Assembly (NCBI GenBank): GCA_002354005.1
Contig: DEKS01000062.1
Coordinates: forward strand, 1,191-15,349
Length of the DNA: 14,159 bases
DNA from: Bacteroidales bacterium UBA2716
GTDB lineage: Bacteria > Bacteroidota > Bacteroidia > Bacteroidales > UBA932
Direction of reading: 5' to 3'
Part shown: positions 5,300 through 13,091 of the stretch, in pieces
How the letters are laid out: every line of letters begins with the position of its first letter
Position numbering within the stretch: position 1 is the first letter of the stretch
Translations under genes and position numbers: made by a program
Notes under the pieces: generated by a model
Databases searched by the model: none
Told to the model about the DNA's origin: nothing
The model's input: only the letters and a program-made list of their open reading frames with translations

Positions 5300-6442
5300 T
5301 TATGCCGCAGGGGTTACCGTTACGGAGAACTGCGCCTTGACATCCAGGCTGCGGCACTCAATGTTGGTCGCGCCGACGCCAACGGCCGTAACAAGGCCCT
5401 TCTCGTCCACGGTTGCGACATCCGGATTCAGGGAAGTCCAGGTGCAGTCGGTCGCGGTGGCCCCTTCGGGTGCGAACACGGGCGTGAGCTGGAAGGTGTC
5501 ACCTGTATTCAGGTTTCTTGACGTGCCTTCCTTGAACGTGATTTCCGTTACGGGAACAACGGCCTCTCCGCCCTGGATGGAATGGTCCACCCAGGGATTC
5601 ACAGTGACGGAATCCAGTTCTATCTTGTCCCGGCCGACGTAGAGGTTGAGGGTAGTAACCTTGCCGCTCTCAAGGGAAATGGGCAGGGCCGATGTGAACA
5701 CGTAGTCGCTGCCGCCGATGGAGATGGTGACTTCAGTGAGGCCCTCCTGGGGCACCTGAAGACCGCTGAAGCTCCTGTCATAGCCCGATACGGTGCTGAC
5801 CGCGGCAACGGGCACAATGAATTTGTCTCCCGTTGCAGTAACTGCCTTGGTGAGGTAGTTCACGGTATATTCACGTTTGACGTATGCCGACACGAGAGTA
5901 ACCTCGGGTGTCTCTTCCCACTGGTTGCGGAACCTGAGGTTCACGTCCATTCTGGCCAAGGCGTGCGTGAAGCTGAGCTTTACGGGCTCTGCATTCTCCT
6001 TGAACGGAATGCCGGTGAGCTCGGTGGCAATCATGAGGTCGTCGCCCAGGGTGTAGGCATCGGCCGTAAAGTTGGTGATGTATTTTTTCGGATACACGCC
6101 CAAAAAGTAGTGGTTTTCCTTGACGGGGCTCCAGAGCATCTGGGTGGCGGGGGTCCAGGCGGTGCCGTTGAAGGTATTCACAACGCCGTTCACCACTTTC
6201 TTGGCGGGGATTTCCGTTGCCGATCCCATCCAGGCGTACAGGGAGACCTGGTCGCCGGCGGTAAAGCTGGCGGCGTCGCCGTTGTAGGTCACCTTGGTGG
6301 GTGTGCCGATGGAGGCCTCGATGGTGATGGCACTGCGAGCCGCAGGCTCTGTGCCACCCTTCTCCTTGGCGCACCCGGCGAGGAGAGCGCCTGCTGCCAG
6401 CAGGGCTCCCGCAAGGGTATATAGGGTTTTATTCTGCATCAT
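5300..6442 (-). CDS. Fimbrillin-family lipoprotein with C-terminal BIG2 Ig-like domain
   Basis: The 380-aa protein has a lipoprotein signal with lipobox LAGC (C24). A Mfa-like fimbrillin domain covers about residues 35-290 and keeps the operon-wide marks VVNGVVNTF, HYFLGVYP, FTADAY, FRNQW, VPQEG and YVGRDKIELD. From about 297 to the end there is a bacterial Ig-like BIG2 domain (ITFKEG, WTSLNPDVATVDEKGLVTAV, TVTPAA). BIG2 domains are common in surface adhesins. The N-terminal part is clearly paralogous to that of the 931-aa neighbour. The gene starts at a tandem ATG-ATG preceded by AAAGGAG, which is unusual for Bacteroidetes, and its leader matches that of the next gene for 15 bases (GGAGTAATTATGATG). 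It is likely an accessory pilus subunit or other surface-exposed lipoprotein. Confidence 0.82.
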   Translation of the reverse strand: MMQNKTLYTLAGALLAAGALLAGCAKEKGGTEPAARSAITIEASIGTPTKVTYNGDAASFTAGDQVSLYAWMGSATEIPAKKVVNGVVNTFNGTAWTPATQMLWSPVKENHYFLGVYPKKYITNFTADAYTLGDDLMIATELTGIPFKENAEPVKLSFTHALARMDVNLRFRNQWEETPEVTLVSAYVKREYTVNYLTKAVTATGDKFIVPVAAVSTVSGYDRSFSGLQVPQEGLTEVTISIGGSDYVFTSALPISLESGKVTTLNLYVGRDKIELDSVTVNPWVDHSIQGGEAVVPVTEITFKEGTSRNLNTGDTFQLTPVFAPEGATATDCTWTSLNPDVATVDEKGLVTAVGVGATNIECRSLDVKAQFSVTVTPAA

Positions 6443-6454
6443 AATTACTCCTTT

Positions 6455-9250
6455 TTAGAATGAAATCAGCAATGTGATTGTATGAGAACCGTTACTCCAG
6501 TAGTTGTACCAGAATGTACTCGTACCGCCATAGAATTCCCATCCATCGCTTGTTCCATAAGTACGTCCACTATTCAGATCTTCGCACCCGGCATTCAGGC
6601 GCTTCGTATTTACCGAATTGAATCCAGCTTGATTTGTTAAGCCGCAGCTTTCATAATTCGCTTTCGTTCCCACAAACCAATAGAGCGTAGTCTTGGAGGT
6701 ACTGGTGGTGCAAAGCTTAGCAGAACCAAATGCATGACTGGCATTATCGGCTGCGGGTTTATTTATCTCATCCTTATAGTAAGCTTTACTACCAGCCCAG
6801 TCCTTCTCCATAATCAGCCCATTGTTCCCGTTCTTGTATGCGACCATACCAATGATCTTGGCGCCATCCGGAATATTATTCTTATCCGCATAGGCAAGAC
6901 CGTTGTCGGCTACGGCATAACCCACTGCAGCATCCTTCAGAAGATGTCCGTCAGTTGCCGCCATAGATACGGAGACGGTCTTGTTGGCCGGGGCGGAATA
7001 GTTGGTTCCGGCAGCGGCCGACACTGTGATGGTAATACCACTTGCCGCACCGCCATCTTTACGGGTAAGGGTGAGGGTCTTATTGCTGCGCGACACAGTC
7101 ACTTTTGCGGTGTTGCTGGAACTGACGGAGAGCGTGCCGTCGCCGTCGTAGGTGATGGTTACCGTCTTGGTGGAATTCACATTCTCCGTGTTGGCAAAGG
7201 ATACACTGGTGGGGCTCAGGCTGAAGGTAGGGGCCTTCTTGGCAATGGAGATGCTGCCCAAGGAAGTCTCATTGACATCCGTGTGGTTGGCATCGCCTAC
7301 CACTTTCCAGGAAACAGTATAGCTGCCTGCATTGGTCTGGGAAGGCACGGTTGCACTCCAGGAGCCGCTACCCAGTTTGTACTGCATGGTCCCACCCGTT
7401 GCGGAACCGGCGTTCACGAGTGCCTGGCTGCCGCCGTTGTAGGTAAGATTGCTCTTCTTGGTGGGAGCCGTGTAAGTAGGTGCCGCCTTGGCAATGGACT
7501 TAGCCAGGGCCGCAGAGGTGACGCCGCCGTCCTGTACGCGGCAATAAACATTGTAGTTGCCGGCGTTGGTGCCCTTGGGAACAGTTGTGCTCCAGGAGGT
7601 GCCGTTGGTGCTGTATTCCAGCACCACGCCGTCCTTGTGGGCCGTACCTGCATTAATCAGCGTTTGGGCTGAGCCATTGTAAGTGAGGTTGGTTGCAAGG
7701 GCCGTGGGTGTGGTATAGACCGCCTCCAGGCCACTTTCGCCCTGGGTGTATACCGTAGCGCCCCACGGGAGGTTGTCGCCCATCTTCCACTGTTTAGGGT
7801 TAGGCGTAACCAGCCCGAAACCGGCGCCGGCAATGCCGTTCACCCAGTCGGTGAGGCCGTTACTTGCGCTGATATCGGTAGCGTTCACCACCACCTGGCT
7901 TAAGCCGGTGCAACCCTGGAACATACCTCTGTAGCAGCGGCTTGTAAGCTCGGTCGCCGGCAGGATGAGTCCTTCGTCGGCATTGTTTTTCAGGTGCGTC
8001 TGCCCCTTGAACAAGTATGAGAAGGTGTTGTTATCCGGAAGGGTTGTGAGCGTAGCGAAGCTGGAGTTGAGCAGGCTCATGATGTTGCCGTACACCTCGC
8101 AGTCCTTGTTCATGGAAATTAGGCTGGAGCCATCCACGTCGCCGTCGCTGTAGTTGAGGTTGCTTCCGTTGCCCAGGAACCAGACACGCTGGCCTGCATC
8201 CAGGGAAATGCTGCCAGTGGCATTGCGGATAATGTTCCCTGTGCGGCCGTCGCCAGTAACCCAGGTGACTGTGCTGCGGGACTTGTTGCGGAAGGTCACC
8301 GTGGTGCCGTTTTCCTTGGCCTTGATGGTGAGCGGACGCGTGACATTGGCCTGTACGCCGGGAGTTTTCCCCATGTCCGGGTTCACTTCGCCCTCACCCC
8401 AGGCCGACACGGTATTGTTTTCCAGGGCAATCTTGTCCTTGCCCACCAGCAGCGACAGGGTGGTCACTGTCCCCGCCGCCAGCGGGAGGTCCGCAGCGTG
8501 GGTGTAAACCAGCTTTTGCCCGTCGATGACGAATTCAATCGTACGCACCCCCTCCTGGGGAATGCACAGGGACGAATAGGTGGCGTCGGAGCCTTCGGCG
8601 GCAGTTTCGGCCGCTTCAAGCACCTGGGCGGTCACCTCGCCGGGCGTAATGGTTTTGGTGAGGTAGTCAATGGTACCTACGGTTGCTGCGGCGGTTGTTA
8701 CCGCAGCCTCCGGCACACCGCCCCACTGGTTGCGGTATTTCACGTTCACTTTGAGCCAGGCCATCACGTGGCTGAACTCCAGCGCCACCGGCGGAGCCGT
8801 TACGGTCTGGGGAGCCTTGATGCCGTCGCCCAGGATGGTGGCCACCAGAAGGTCCTCCGAAGAGGAAACGGCATCGGCCGTGAAGCTGGTTACTGTGCGG
8901 GCCGGGGAGATGCCCAGGAAGTAGTGGGCGTCGTAGACGTTTTTCCAGAGCATGGTGCTTGCCGGCGTCCACTTGGTGCCGTCGAAGGTATTGACAACGC
9001 CGGATACCACCTTCTTTTCCGGAACCGCGGCATTGCTGCCGGTCCAGACGTAAAGGGTGAGCTGGTCGTTGGCCTCGAAGGATGTCTGCAGGCCGTTGGT
9101 GACGGCCTTGGTGAGCCCGCTCACGCTGGCTTCCACGCTTATGGGTACCTGCGGCAGAGGAGCTGTCTCCTTCTGGCCGCTTTCCTTTGCACAGGAAGCC
9201 GCCAGCAGCGCCGCAAGCGCCATGAGGCTGGTTATGATTCTTGCTTTCAT
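6455..9250 (-). CDS. Large multidomain fimbrillin-family lipoprotein; candidate adhesin
   Basis: This 931-aa lipoprotein has its lipobox at LAASC (C20). About 25-293 is a fimbrillin domain (VVSGVVNTFDGTKWTPA, HYFLGISP, YRNQWG, VGKDKIALE). About 300-500 is a beta-rich module with SMNKDCEVYGNIMSLL, THLKNNADEGLILPATEL and MFQGCTGLSQV, a pattern I know from Bacteroidales surface proteins. About 511-670 holds two MBG-like repeats, each with LTYNG, VNAG or INAG, WSxTVP and TNAG. About 675-763 is another beta module (FSLSPTSVSF). The C-terminus, about 768-931, has the GxAYADKNNIPDG and GMVAYKNGNNGL motifs shared with the 728-aa protein and ends in LLISF. An AGGAGG Shine-Dalgarno precedes the ATG. 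The tail DNA (6455-6960) is visibly more A/T-rich than the rest. Its role is probably binding at the cell surface. Confidence 0.8.
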   Translation of the reverse strand: MKARIITSLMALAALLAASCAKESGQKETAPLPQVPISVEASVSGLTKAVTNGLQTSFEANDQLTLYVWTGSNAAVPEKKVVSGVVNTFDGTKWTPASTMLWKNVYDAHYFLGISPARTVTSFTADAVSSSEDLLVATILGDGIKAPQTVTAPPVALEFSHVMAWLKVNVKYRNQWGGVPEAAVTTAAATVGTIDYLTKTITPGEVTAQVLEAAETAAEGSDATYSSLCIPQEGVRTIEFVIDGQKLVYTHAADLPLAAGTVTTLSLLVGKDKIALENNTVSAWGEGEVNPDMGKTPGVQANVTRPLTIKAKENGTTVTFRNKSRSTVTWVTGDGRTGNIIRNATGSISLDAGQRVWFLGNGSNLNYSDGDVDGSSLISMNKDCEVYGNIMSLLNSSFATLTTLPDNNTFSYLFKGQTHLKNNADEGLILPATELTSRCYRGMFQGCTGLSQVVVNATDISASNGLTDWVNGIAGAGFGLVTPNPKQWKMGDNLPWGATVYTQGESGLEAVYTTPTALATNLTYNGSAQTLINAGTAHKDGVVLEYSTNGTSWSTTVPKGTNAGNYNVYCRVQDGGVTSAALAKSIAKAAPTYTAPTKKSNLTYNGGSQALVNAGSATGGTMQYKLGSGSWSATVPSQTNAGSYTVSWKVVGDANHTDVNETSLGSISIAKKAPTFSLSPTSVSFANTENVNSTKTVTITYDGDGTLSVSSSNTAKVTVSRSNKTLTLTRKDGGAASGITITVSAAAGTNYSAPANKTVSVSMAATDGHLLKDAAVGYAVADNGLAYADKNNIPDGAKIIGMVAYKNGNNGLIMEKDWAGSKAYYKDEINKPAADNASHAFGSAKLCTTSTSKTTLYWFVGTKANYESCGLTNQAGFNSVNTKRLNAGCEDLNSGRTYGTSDGWEFYGGTSTFWYNYWSNGSHTITLLISF

Positions 9251-9263
9251 AAGCCCTCCTGCT

Positions 9264-10211
9264 TTAGATTAATTCAGGAATCTGGGCTTCGCCGTTGTTG
9301 ATAACCTCGCCGGCGGCCCAGTCGGTGATGGTAATGCCGTCCTTGTCCAGGGTAATCTGGTCTCGGCCCACGATGAGGTTCACCGTGGTGATTTTGCCGC
9401 TCTGCAGCGGAATGTCCGCGCTGTGGGTGAACTTATAGGTGCCGTTGCCGCCCAGCCATTCGTCATTGCCTTTCAGTTTGATGGTGACGATGCGGACACC
9501 CTCCTGCGGTACCATGAGGGTGGTCCAGGAGGCGTTGGCCACCCGATTCATGCCCACCACGGCATCCGGGCCGGTAGCGGAGATCGTCTTGTGGATATAG
9601 TCGATGGTAGCACCTGTCCGGGCAATAACCTCCAGGGTATCAACCTTGGCCTCGGTGACCGGCGTCGCCGGCGGATTCCCTTCCGTCCACTGGTTGCGGA
9701 ACTTGAGGTTCACGTTGAGCTTGGCCATGGCATGCTCGAAGGTAAGCTGCACCGGATTGTCGCCAGCCTTGAGACCGCTGTCGTTGATGGCTATCAGAAG
9801 GTCGCTCTCCTGGTACTTTGCAGCCGAAGGATTCAGGGCAAACGGGTCTGCCGTGAAAGATTTCACCTTACGGGCCGGAGAAACGGCCATGAAGTAGTGC
9901 GGGATGTCCACATCGGCCCAGAGCATCTGGGTCTCCGGCGTCCACTTTCCGTCCTCGCCCAGGGTGTTGGTGACATTGTCCACCACCAGGTCCTTGGAGA
10001 TGGCGGTTTTGTCTCCGGTCCAGGCAAAGAGGGAGAGATTGTCATCGGCTTCGAAACTTGATTTGTTGCCGTCATAGGTGGCTTTTGTCATATCTCCGAT
10101 ACGGGCTTCCACGGTTATGAAGCGGCTGCCCTCGGCCACATTGCTCTTGTTGCAGGAGGCCAGCGCCAGGATGCCCAGTGCTGCTACAGCTATATTTTTC
10201 ATGGTATTCAT
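9264..10211 (-). CDS. Fimbrillin-family lipoprotein, tandem paralog 4
   Basis: This 315-aa paralog is the fourth of the tandem set. It has a lipoprotein signal ending LASC (C20) and one Mfa-like fimbrillin domain: TKATYDGNKSSF, HYFMAVSPARKVKSFTADPF, LKFRNQWTEGNPP, TLMVPQEGV, EWLGGNGTYKFTHSADIPL and GRDQITLDKDG. The ATG at 10211 overlaps the upstream stop as ATGA, suggesting coupled translation. An in-frame ATG at 10202 (MKNIAVAA) matches the MKK/MKQ starts of its paralogs better, and I cannot decide between them. It is the most divergent of the four, with PATPVTEAKVDTL where others have SQxxITEA, and a VQ-for-VG type of variation elsewhere. Its likely role is a structural subunit of the pilus-like fibre or a surface lipoprotein. 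Confidence 0.85.
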   Translation of the reverse strand: MNTMKNIAVAALGILALASCNKSNVAEGSRFITVEARIGDMTKATYDGNKSSFEADDNLSLFAWTGDKTAISKDLVVDNVTNTLGEDGKWTPETQMLWADVDIPHYFMAVSPARKVKSFTADPFALNPSAAKYQESDLLIAINDSGLKAGDNPVQLTFEHAMAKLNVNLKFRNQWTEGNPPATPVTEAKVDTLEVIARTGATIDYIHKTISATGPDAVVGMNRVANASWTTLMVPQEGVRIVTIKLKGNDEWLGGNGTYKFTHSADIPLQSGKITTVNLIVGRDQITLDKDGITITDWAAGEVINNGEAQIPELI

Positions 10212-11164
10212 ATTAATAATTGTGTAGGGTCAATAACTTTTCCGTCAATGGTTGCCTCTTCGGCCCAGTCCACGATGGAGATACCGGTCTTGTCCAGGGT
10301 AATCTGGTCTCGGCCGATGATGAGGTTCACCGTGGTCACCTTGCCGCTTACCAGCGGAATGTCGGCGCTGTGCGTGAACACATAGGTACCGTTGCCGCCC
10401 AGCCACTCGTCATTGCCGCCGAGGGAGATGGTGAGGGTGCGGAAGCCTTCCTGCGGGACCATCAGGGTGGTCCAGGAGGCGTTCTCCACTTTGTTCATGG
10501 CCACCAGGGCCCATTCACCGGTGGCGGTGACCGCCTTGTGGATGTAGTCAATGGTGGCATGGTCCTTGGCCGTGGCCTCCACGGACTCAATCAGGGCCTC
10601 GGTAATCTCCTTCTGGGAGGGCGGGTTGCCTTCCGTCCACTGGTTGCGGAACTTCAGGTTGACGGTGAGCTTGGCCATGGCGTGGTCGAAAGTGAGCCCG
10701 ACGGGATTGTCGGTGGCCTTGAGACCGCTGTCGTTCACCGCAATCAGAAGGTCGCTTTCCTGGTATTTTTCGGCCGAAGAGTCCAGGGTATAAGGGTCTG
10801 CGGTGAAAGATTTCACCGTGCGGGCCGGAGCAACGGCCATGAAGTAGTGCAGAGTGGTCATGTCGTCCCAAAGCATCTGGGTGGCAGGTTTCCACAGGCC
10901 GCTTTCGCCGTCCAGGGTATTCACCACGTTGTTGACGACCAGCGTGGCGGGAATGGCGGTCTTGTCGCCCGTCCAGGCAAAGAGGGCCAGGTTGTCGCCG
11001 GCAGCAAAGGCCGACTTGTCGCCGGTATAGGCCACCTTGGTCATGGAGCCGATAGAGGCCTGCACCGTGATGGTCCGGCTGTCGGGGGCGCCGGTTCCCT
11101 TGTTGCAGCCTGCAAAAACGAGGGCGGCTGCGATGGTGACAAAGAAGGTAATATACTGTTTCAT
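10208..11164 (-). CDS. Fimbrillin-family lipoprotein, tandem paralog 3
   Basis: This 318-aa lipoprotein has its lipobox at FAGC (C20), followed by a single fimbrillin domain. It shares TKVAYTGDKSAF, HYFMAVAPARTVKSFTADPY, KYQESDLLIAVNDSGLKA, FRNQWTEGNPPSQ, AKDHATIDYIHKAVTATGE, VPQEGFRT, EWLGGNGTYVFTHSADIPL and GRDQITLDKTGISIVDW with its neighbours. In family terms, such precursors are exported as lipoproteins, trimmed by a trypsin-like or gingipain-like protease in the periplasm or on the surface, and joined by donor-strand exchange. Whether that happens here is inference. The stop codon TGA overlaps the next gene's ATG. A weak GGAAG sits upstream of the start. The gap to the preceding paralog is 12 bases. 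Confidence 0.87.
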   Translation of the reverse strand: MKQYITFFVTIAAALVFAGCNKGTGAPDSRTITVQASIGSMTKVAYTGDKSAFAAGDNLALFAWTGDKTAIPATLVVNNVVNTLDGESGLWKPATQMLWDDMTTLHYFMAVAPARTVKSFTADPYTLDSSAEKYQESDLLIAVNDSGLKATDNPVGLTFDHAMAKLTVNLKFRNQWTEGNPPSQKEITEALIESVEATAKDHATIDYIHKAVTATGEWALVAMNKVENASWTTLMVPQEGFRTLTISLGGNDEWLGGNGTYVFTHSADIPLVSGKVTTVNLIIGRDQITLDKTGISIVDWAEEATIDGKVIDPTQLLI

Positions 11165-11176
11165 GATGCTTCCGTA

Positions 11177-12115
11177 TTAATTGAGTTCGGGTTTGAAAAC
11201 TTCACCGGGAATAGCGTCACCCTGTGATGCCCAGTCGGTAATGGTGATGCCGTCCTTGTCCAGGGTAATCTGGTCGCGGCCGATAATGAGGCTCACCACC
11301 GTTACCTTGCCGCTCACCAGCGGAATGTCGGTGGTGCTGTTGAATACGAAGGTGCCGTTGCCGCCCAGCCATGCATCGTTGCCTTCCAGCGTGATGGAAA
11401 CGGTACGGAAACCCGCCTGAGGCACCATGAGGGTGGTCCACTTGGCGTTTTCCACTTTATTCATGGCCACCTGGGCGTCTTCACCGGTAGCCGTAACGGC
11501 CTTATGGATATAATCCAAGGTAGCATGGTCCTTGGCCGTAGCGGCCACGGCGCCAATCTTGGCTTCCGTAATGACGGTCTGGGAAGGAGGATTCCCTTCT
11601 GTCCACTGATTGTGGAAGGCCAGTTCCACCACCAGTTTGGCCATGGCGTGGTCGAACACCAGGGACACGGGGTTGTCCGTTGCAACCAGTCCTTTGTCAT
11701 TGATGGCGATGAGCAGGTCGCTCTGCTGGAACTTGTCCGCTGCCGAATCCAGGGTATAGGGATCGGCCGTGAAGCTGGTCACGGTACGGGCCGGAGAAAC
11801 GGCCATGAAGTAGTGCGGGGTGGTCATATCGGCCCAAAGCATCTGGATTTCAGGCTGCCACAAGCCGTTTTTCAAGGTGTTATCCACACCCTTCACCACC
11901 AGCTTTTCCGGGATGGCGGTCTTCTCGCCAGTCCAGGCGAAGAGCGTGAGGGCATCACCTTCGACAAAAGCCGATTTGTCTTCCGTGTAAGCGACTTTGG
12001 TCATGGTGCCGATACCGGCCTTTACCGTGATGGTCTTCTGGTCTTTTCCGCTTTCTTTATTGCATGCAGCCAGCACGGTCAATGCTGCCATGGAAAGGAT
12101 AATATACTTTTTCAT
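11177..12115 (-). CDS. Fimbrillin-family lipoprotein, tandem paralog 2
   Basis: This 312-aa lipoprotein has its lipobox at LAAC (C18) and one fimbrillin domain. It carries KVAYTEDKSAF, FAWTGEKTAIPEKLVV, HYFMAVSPARTVTSFTADPY, FHNQWTEGNPPSQT, AKDHATLDYIHKAVTATGE, TTLMVPQAGFRT, AWLGGNGTFVFN and GRDQITLDKDGITITDWA. It shares AFHNQW and PQAGFRT with paralog 1, but GITITDWA with paralog 4, so different parts point to different closest relatives. It is separated from both neighbours by 12 bases and lacks a clear Shine-Dalgarno. Same likely role as the other three. Confidence 0.87.
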   Translation of the reverse strand: MKKYIILSMAALTVLAACNKESGKDQKTITVKAGIGTMTKVAYTEDKSAFVEGDALTLFAWTGEKTAIPEKLVVKGVDNTLKNGLWQPEIQMLWADMTTPHYFMAVSPARTVTSFTADPYTLDSAADKFQQSDLLIAINDKGLVATDNPVSLVFDHAMAKLVVELAFHNQWTEGNPPSQTVITEAKIGAVAATAKDHATLDYIHKAVTATGEDAQVAMNKVENAKWTTLMVPQAGFRTVSITLEGNDAWLGGNGTFVFNSTTDIPLVSGKVTVVSLIIGRDQITLDKDGITITDWASQGDAIPGEVFKPELN

Positions 12116-12127
12116 AGGGTATGCGCT

Positions 12128-13075
12128 TTAGTCGTTAACTTCCTTCGGATCAAATACTTCCCCGGGATAGGGGGTTTCCTGTTCGCTCCAGTCTACGATG
12201 GAGATGCCGTCCTTGTCCAGGGTAATCTGGTCGCGGCCGATGATGAGGTTCACCTTGGTGACCTTGCCGCTCTCCAGCTTGATGTCCTCCGGGGCGTTGA
12301 ACACGTAGGTGCCGTTGCCGCCCAGCCATTCGTCGTTGCCGCTGAGGGCGATAGTGAGGGTGCGGAAACCCGCCTGAGGAACCATGAGGGTGGTCCAGGA
12401 GGCGTTCTTCACCTTGTTCAGGGCCACCTGGGCGCCTTCACCGGTAGCGGTGACCGCCTTGTGGATATAGTCGATGGTGGCGTGGTCCTTGGCCGTTGCA
12501 ACCACGGACTGGATGAGGGCCTCCGTAATTTCCGTCTGGGAAGGCGGATTGCCTTCCGTCCACTGGTTGTGGAAAGCCAGGTTTACCACGAGGGTCGCCA
12601 TGACATGGTCGAAGGTGAGCTGCACCGGATTGTCATTGGCCTTAAGGCCGACGTCGTTGATGGCGATAAGCAGGTCACTTTCCTCGTACTTGTCCGTAGC
12701 CGGGTCCAGCGTGTAGGGATCGGCCGTGAAAGAAGCGACCTCGCGGGACGGGGAGACGGCCATGAAGTAATGCGGCGTCACCATGTCGTACCAAAGCATC
12801 TGGGTCACGGGAGCCCACAGGCCGTCGGTGCCCAGGATGTTGGTGACATTGTTCACTACAAGTTCGGCGGGAATGGCGGTCTTGTCCCCGATCCAGGCAA
12901 AGAGAGCGAGGTCGTCGGCGGCCTCGAAGGTGGCCTTGTTGCCGTCATAGGCCACTTTGGTTTCACGGATGCCGGCATTCACGGTAATGGTCCCGGACGC
13001 ATCCTTGTTGTTACCCGCTTTGTTGCAGGCCGCTGCGCACACGAACGCAAGGGAAATGAGTACAATTTTTTTCAT
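12128..13075 (-). CDS. Fimbrillin-family lipoprotein, tandem paralog 1
   Basis: This is the first (most upstream) of the four tandem paralogs, 315 aa, with lipobox AAAC (C17). Landmarks are TKVAYDGNKATF, LFAWIGDKTAIPAELVVNNV, HYFMAVSPSREVASFTADPY, FHNQWTEGNPPSQTEITEAL, VPQAGFRTLTI, EWLGGNGTYVFN and GRDQITLDKDGISIVDW. It ends with a short acidic tail (GEVFDPKEVND). The N-terminus after the Cys is Asn/Lys-rich (NKAGNNKD), as is common for exported Bacteroidetes lipoproteins. Its start follows an A-rich leader (AAAAAT before ATG), which is more typical of Bacteroidetes than a Shine-Dalgarno. Being first after the anchor-like gene, it could be the main stalk subunit, but nothing in the sequence proves that. 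Confidence 0.87.
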   Translation of the reverse strand: MKKIVLISLAFVCAAACNKAGNNKDASGTITVNAGIRETKVAYDGNKATFEAADDLALFAWIGDKTAIPAELVVNNVTNILGTDGLWAPVTQMLWYDMVTPHYFMAVSPSREVASFTADPYTLDPATDKYEESDLLIAINDVGLKANDNPVQLTFDHVMATLVVNLAFHNQWTEGNPPSQTEITEALIQSVVATAKDHATIDYIHKAVTATGEGAQVALNKVKNASWTTLMVPQAGFRTLTIALSGNDEWLGGNGTYVFNAPEDIKLESGKVTKVNLIIGRDQITLDKDGISIVDWSEQETPYPGEVFDPKEVND

Positions 13076-13091
13076 ATTTTTGTTCTTTTAC

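Larger units (their letters stand above)
9264..13075 (-). repeat. Four-copy tandem array of fimbrillin paralogs (about 950-bp period)
   Basis: Starts at 13075, 12115, 11164 and 10211 give periods of 960, 951 and 953 bp. Long nucleotide stretches recur in every copy, for example CCTTGTCCAGGGTAATCTGG on the plus strand near 9342, 10290, 11252 and 12212, and the CCACTGGTTG/CCACTGATTG segment encoding NQW. The array arose by repeated gene duplication and is a substrate for homologous recombination. Confidence 0.85.
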
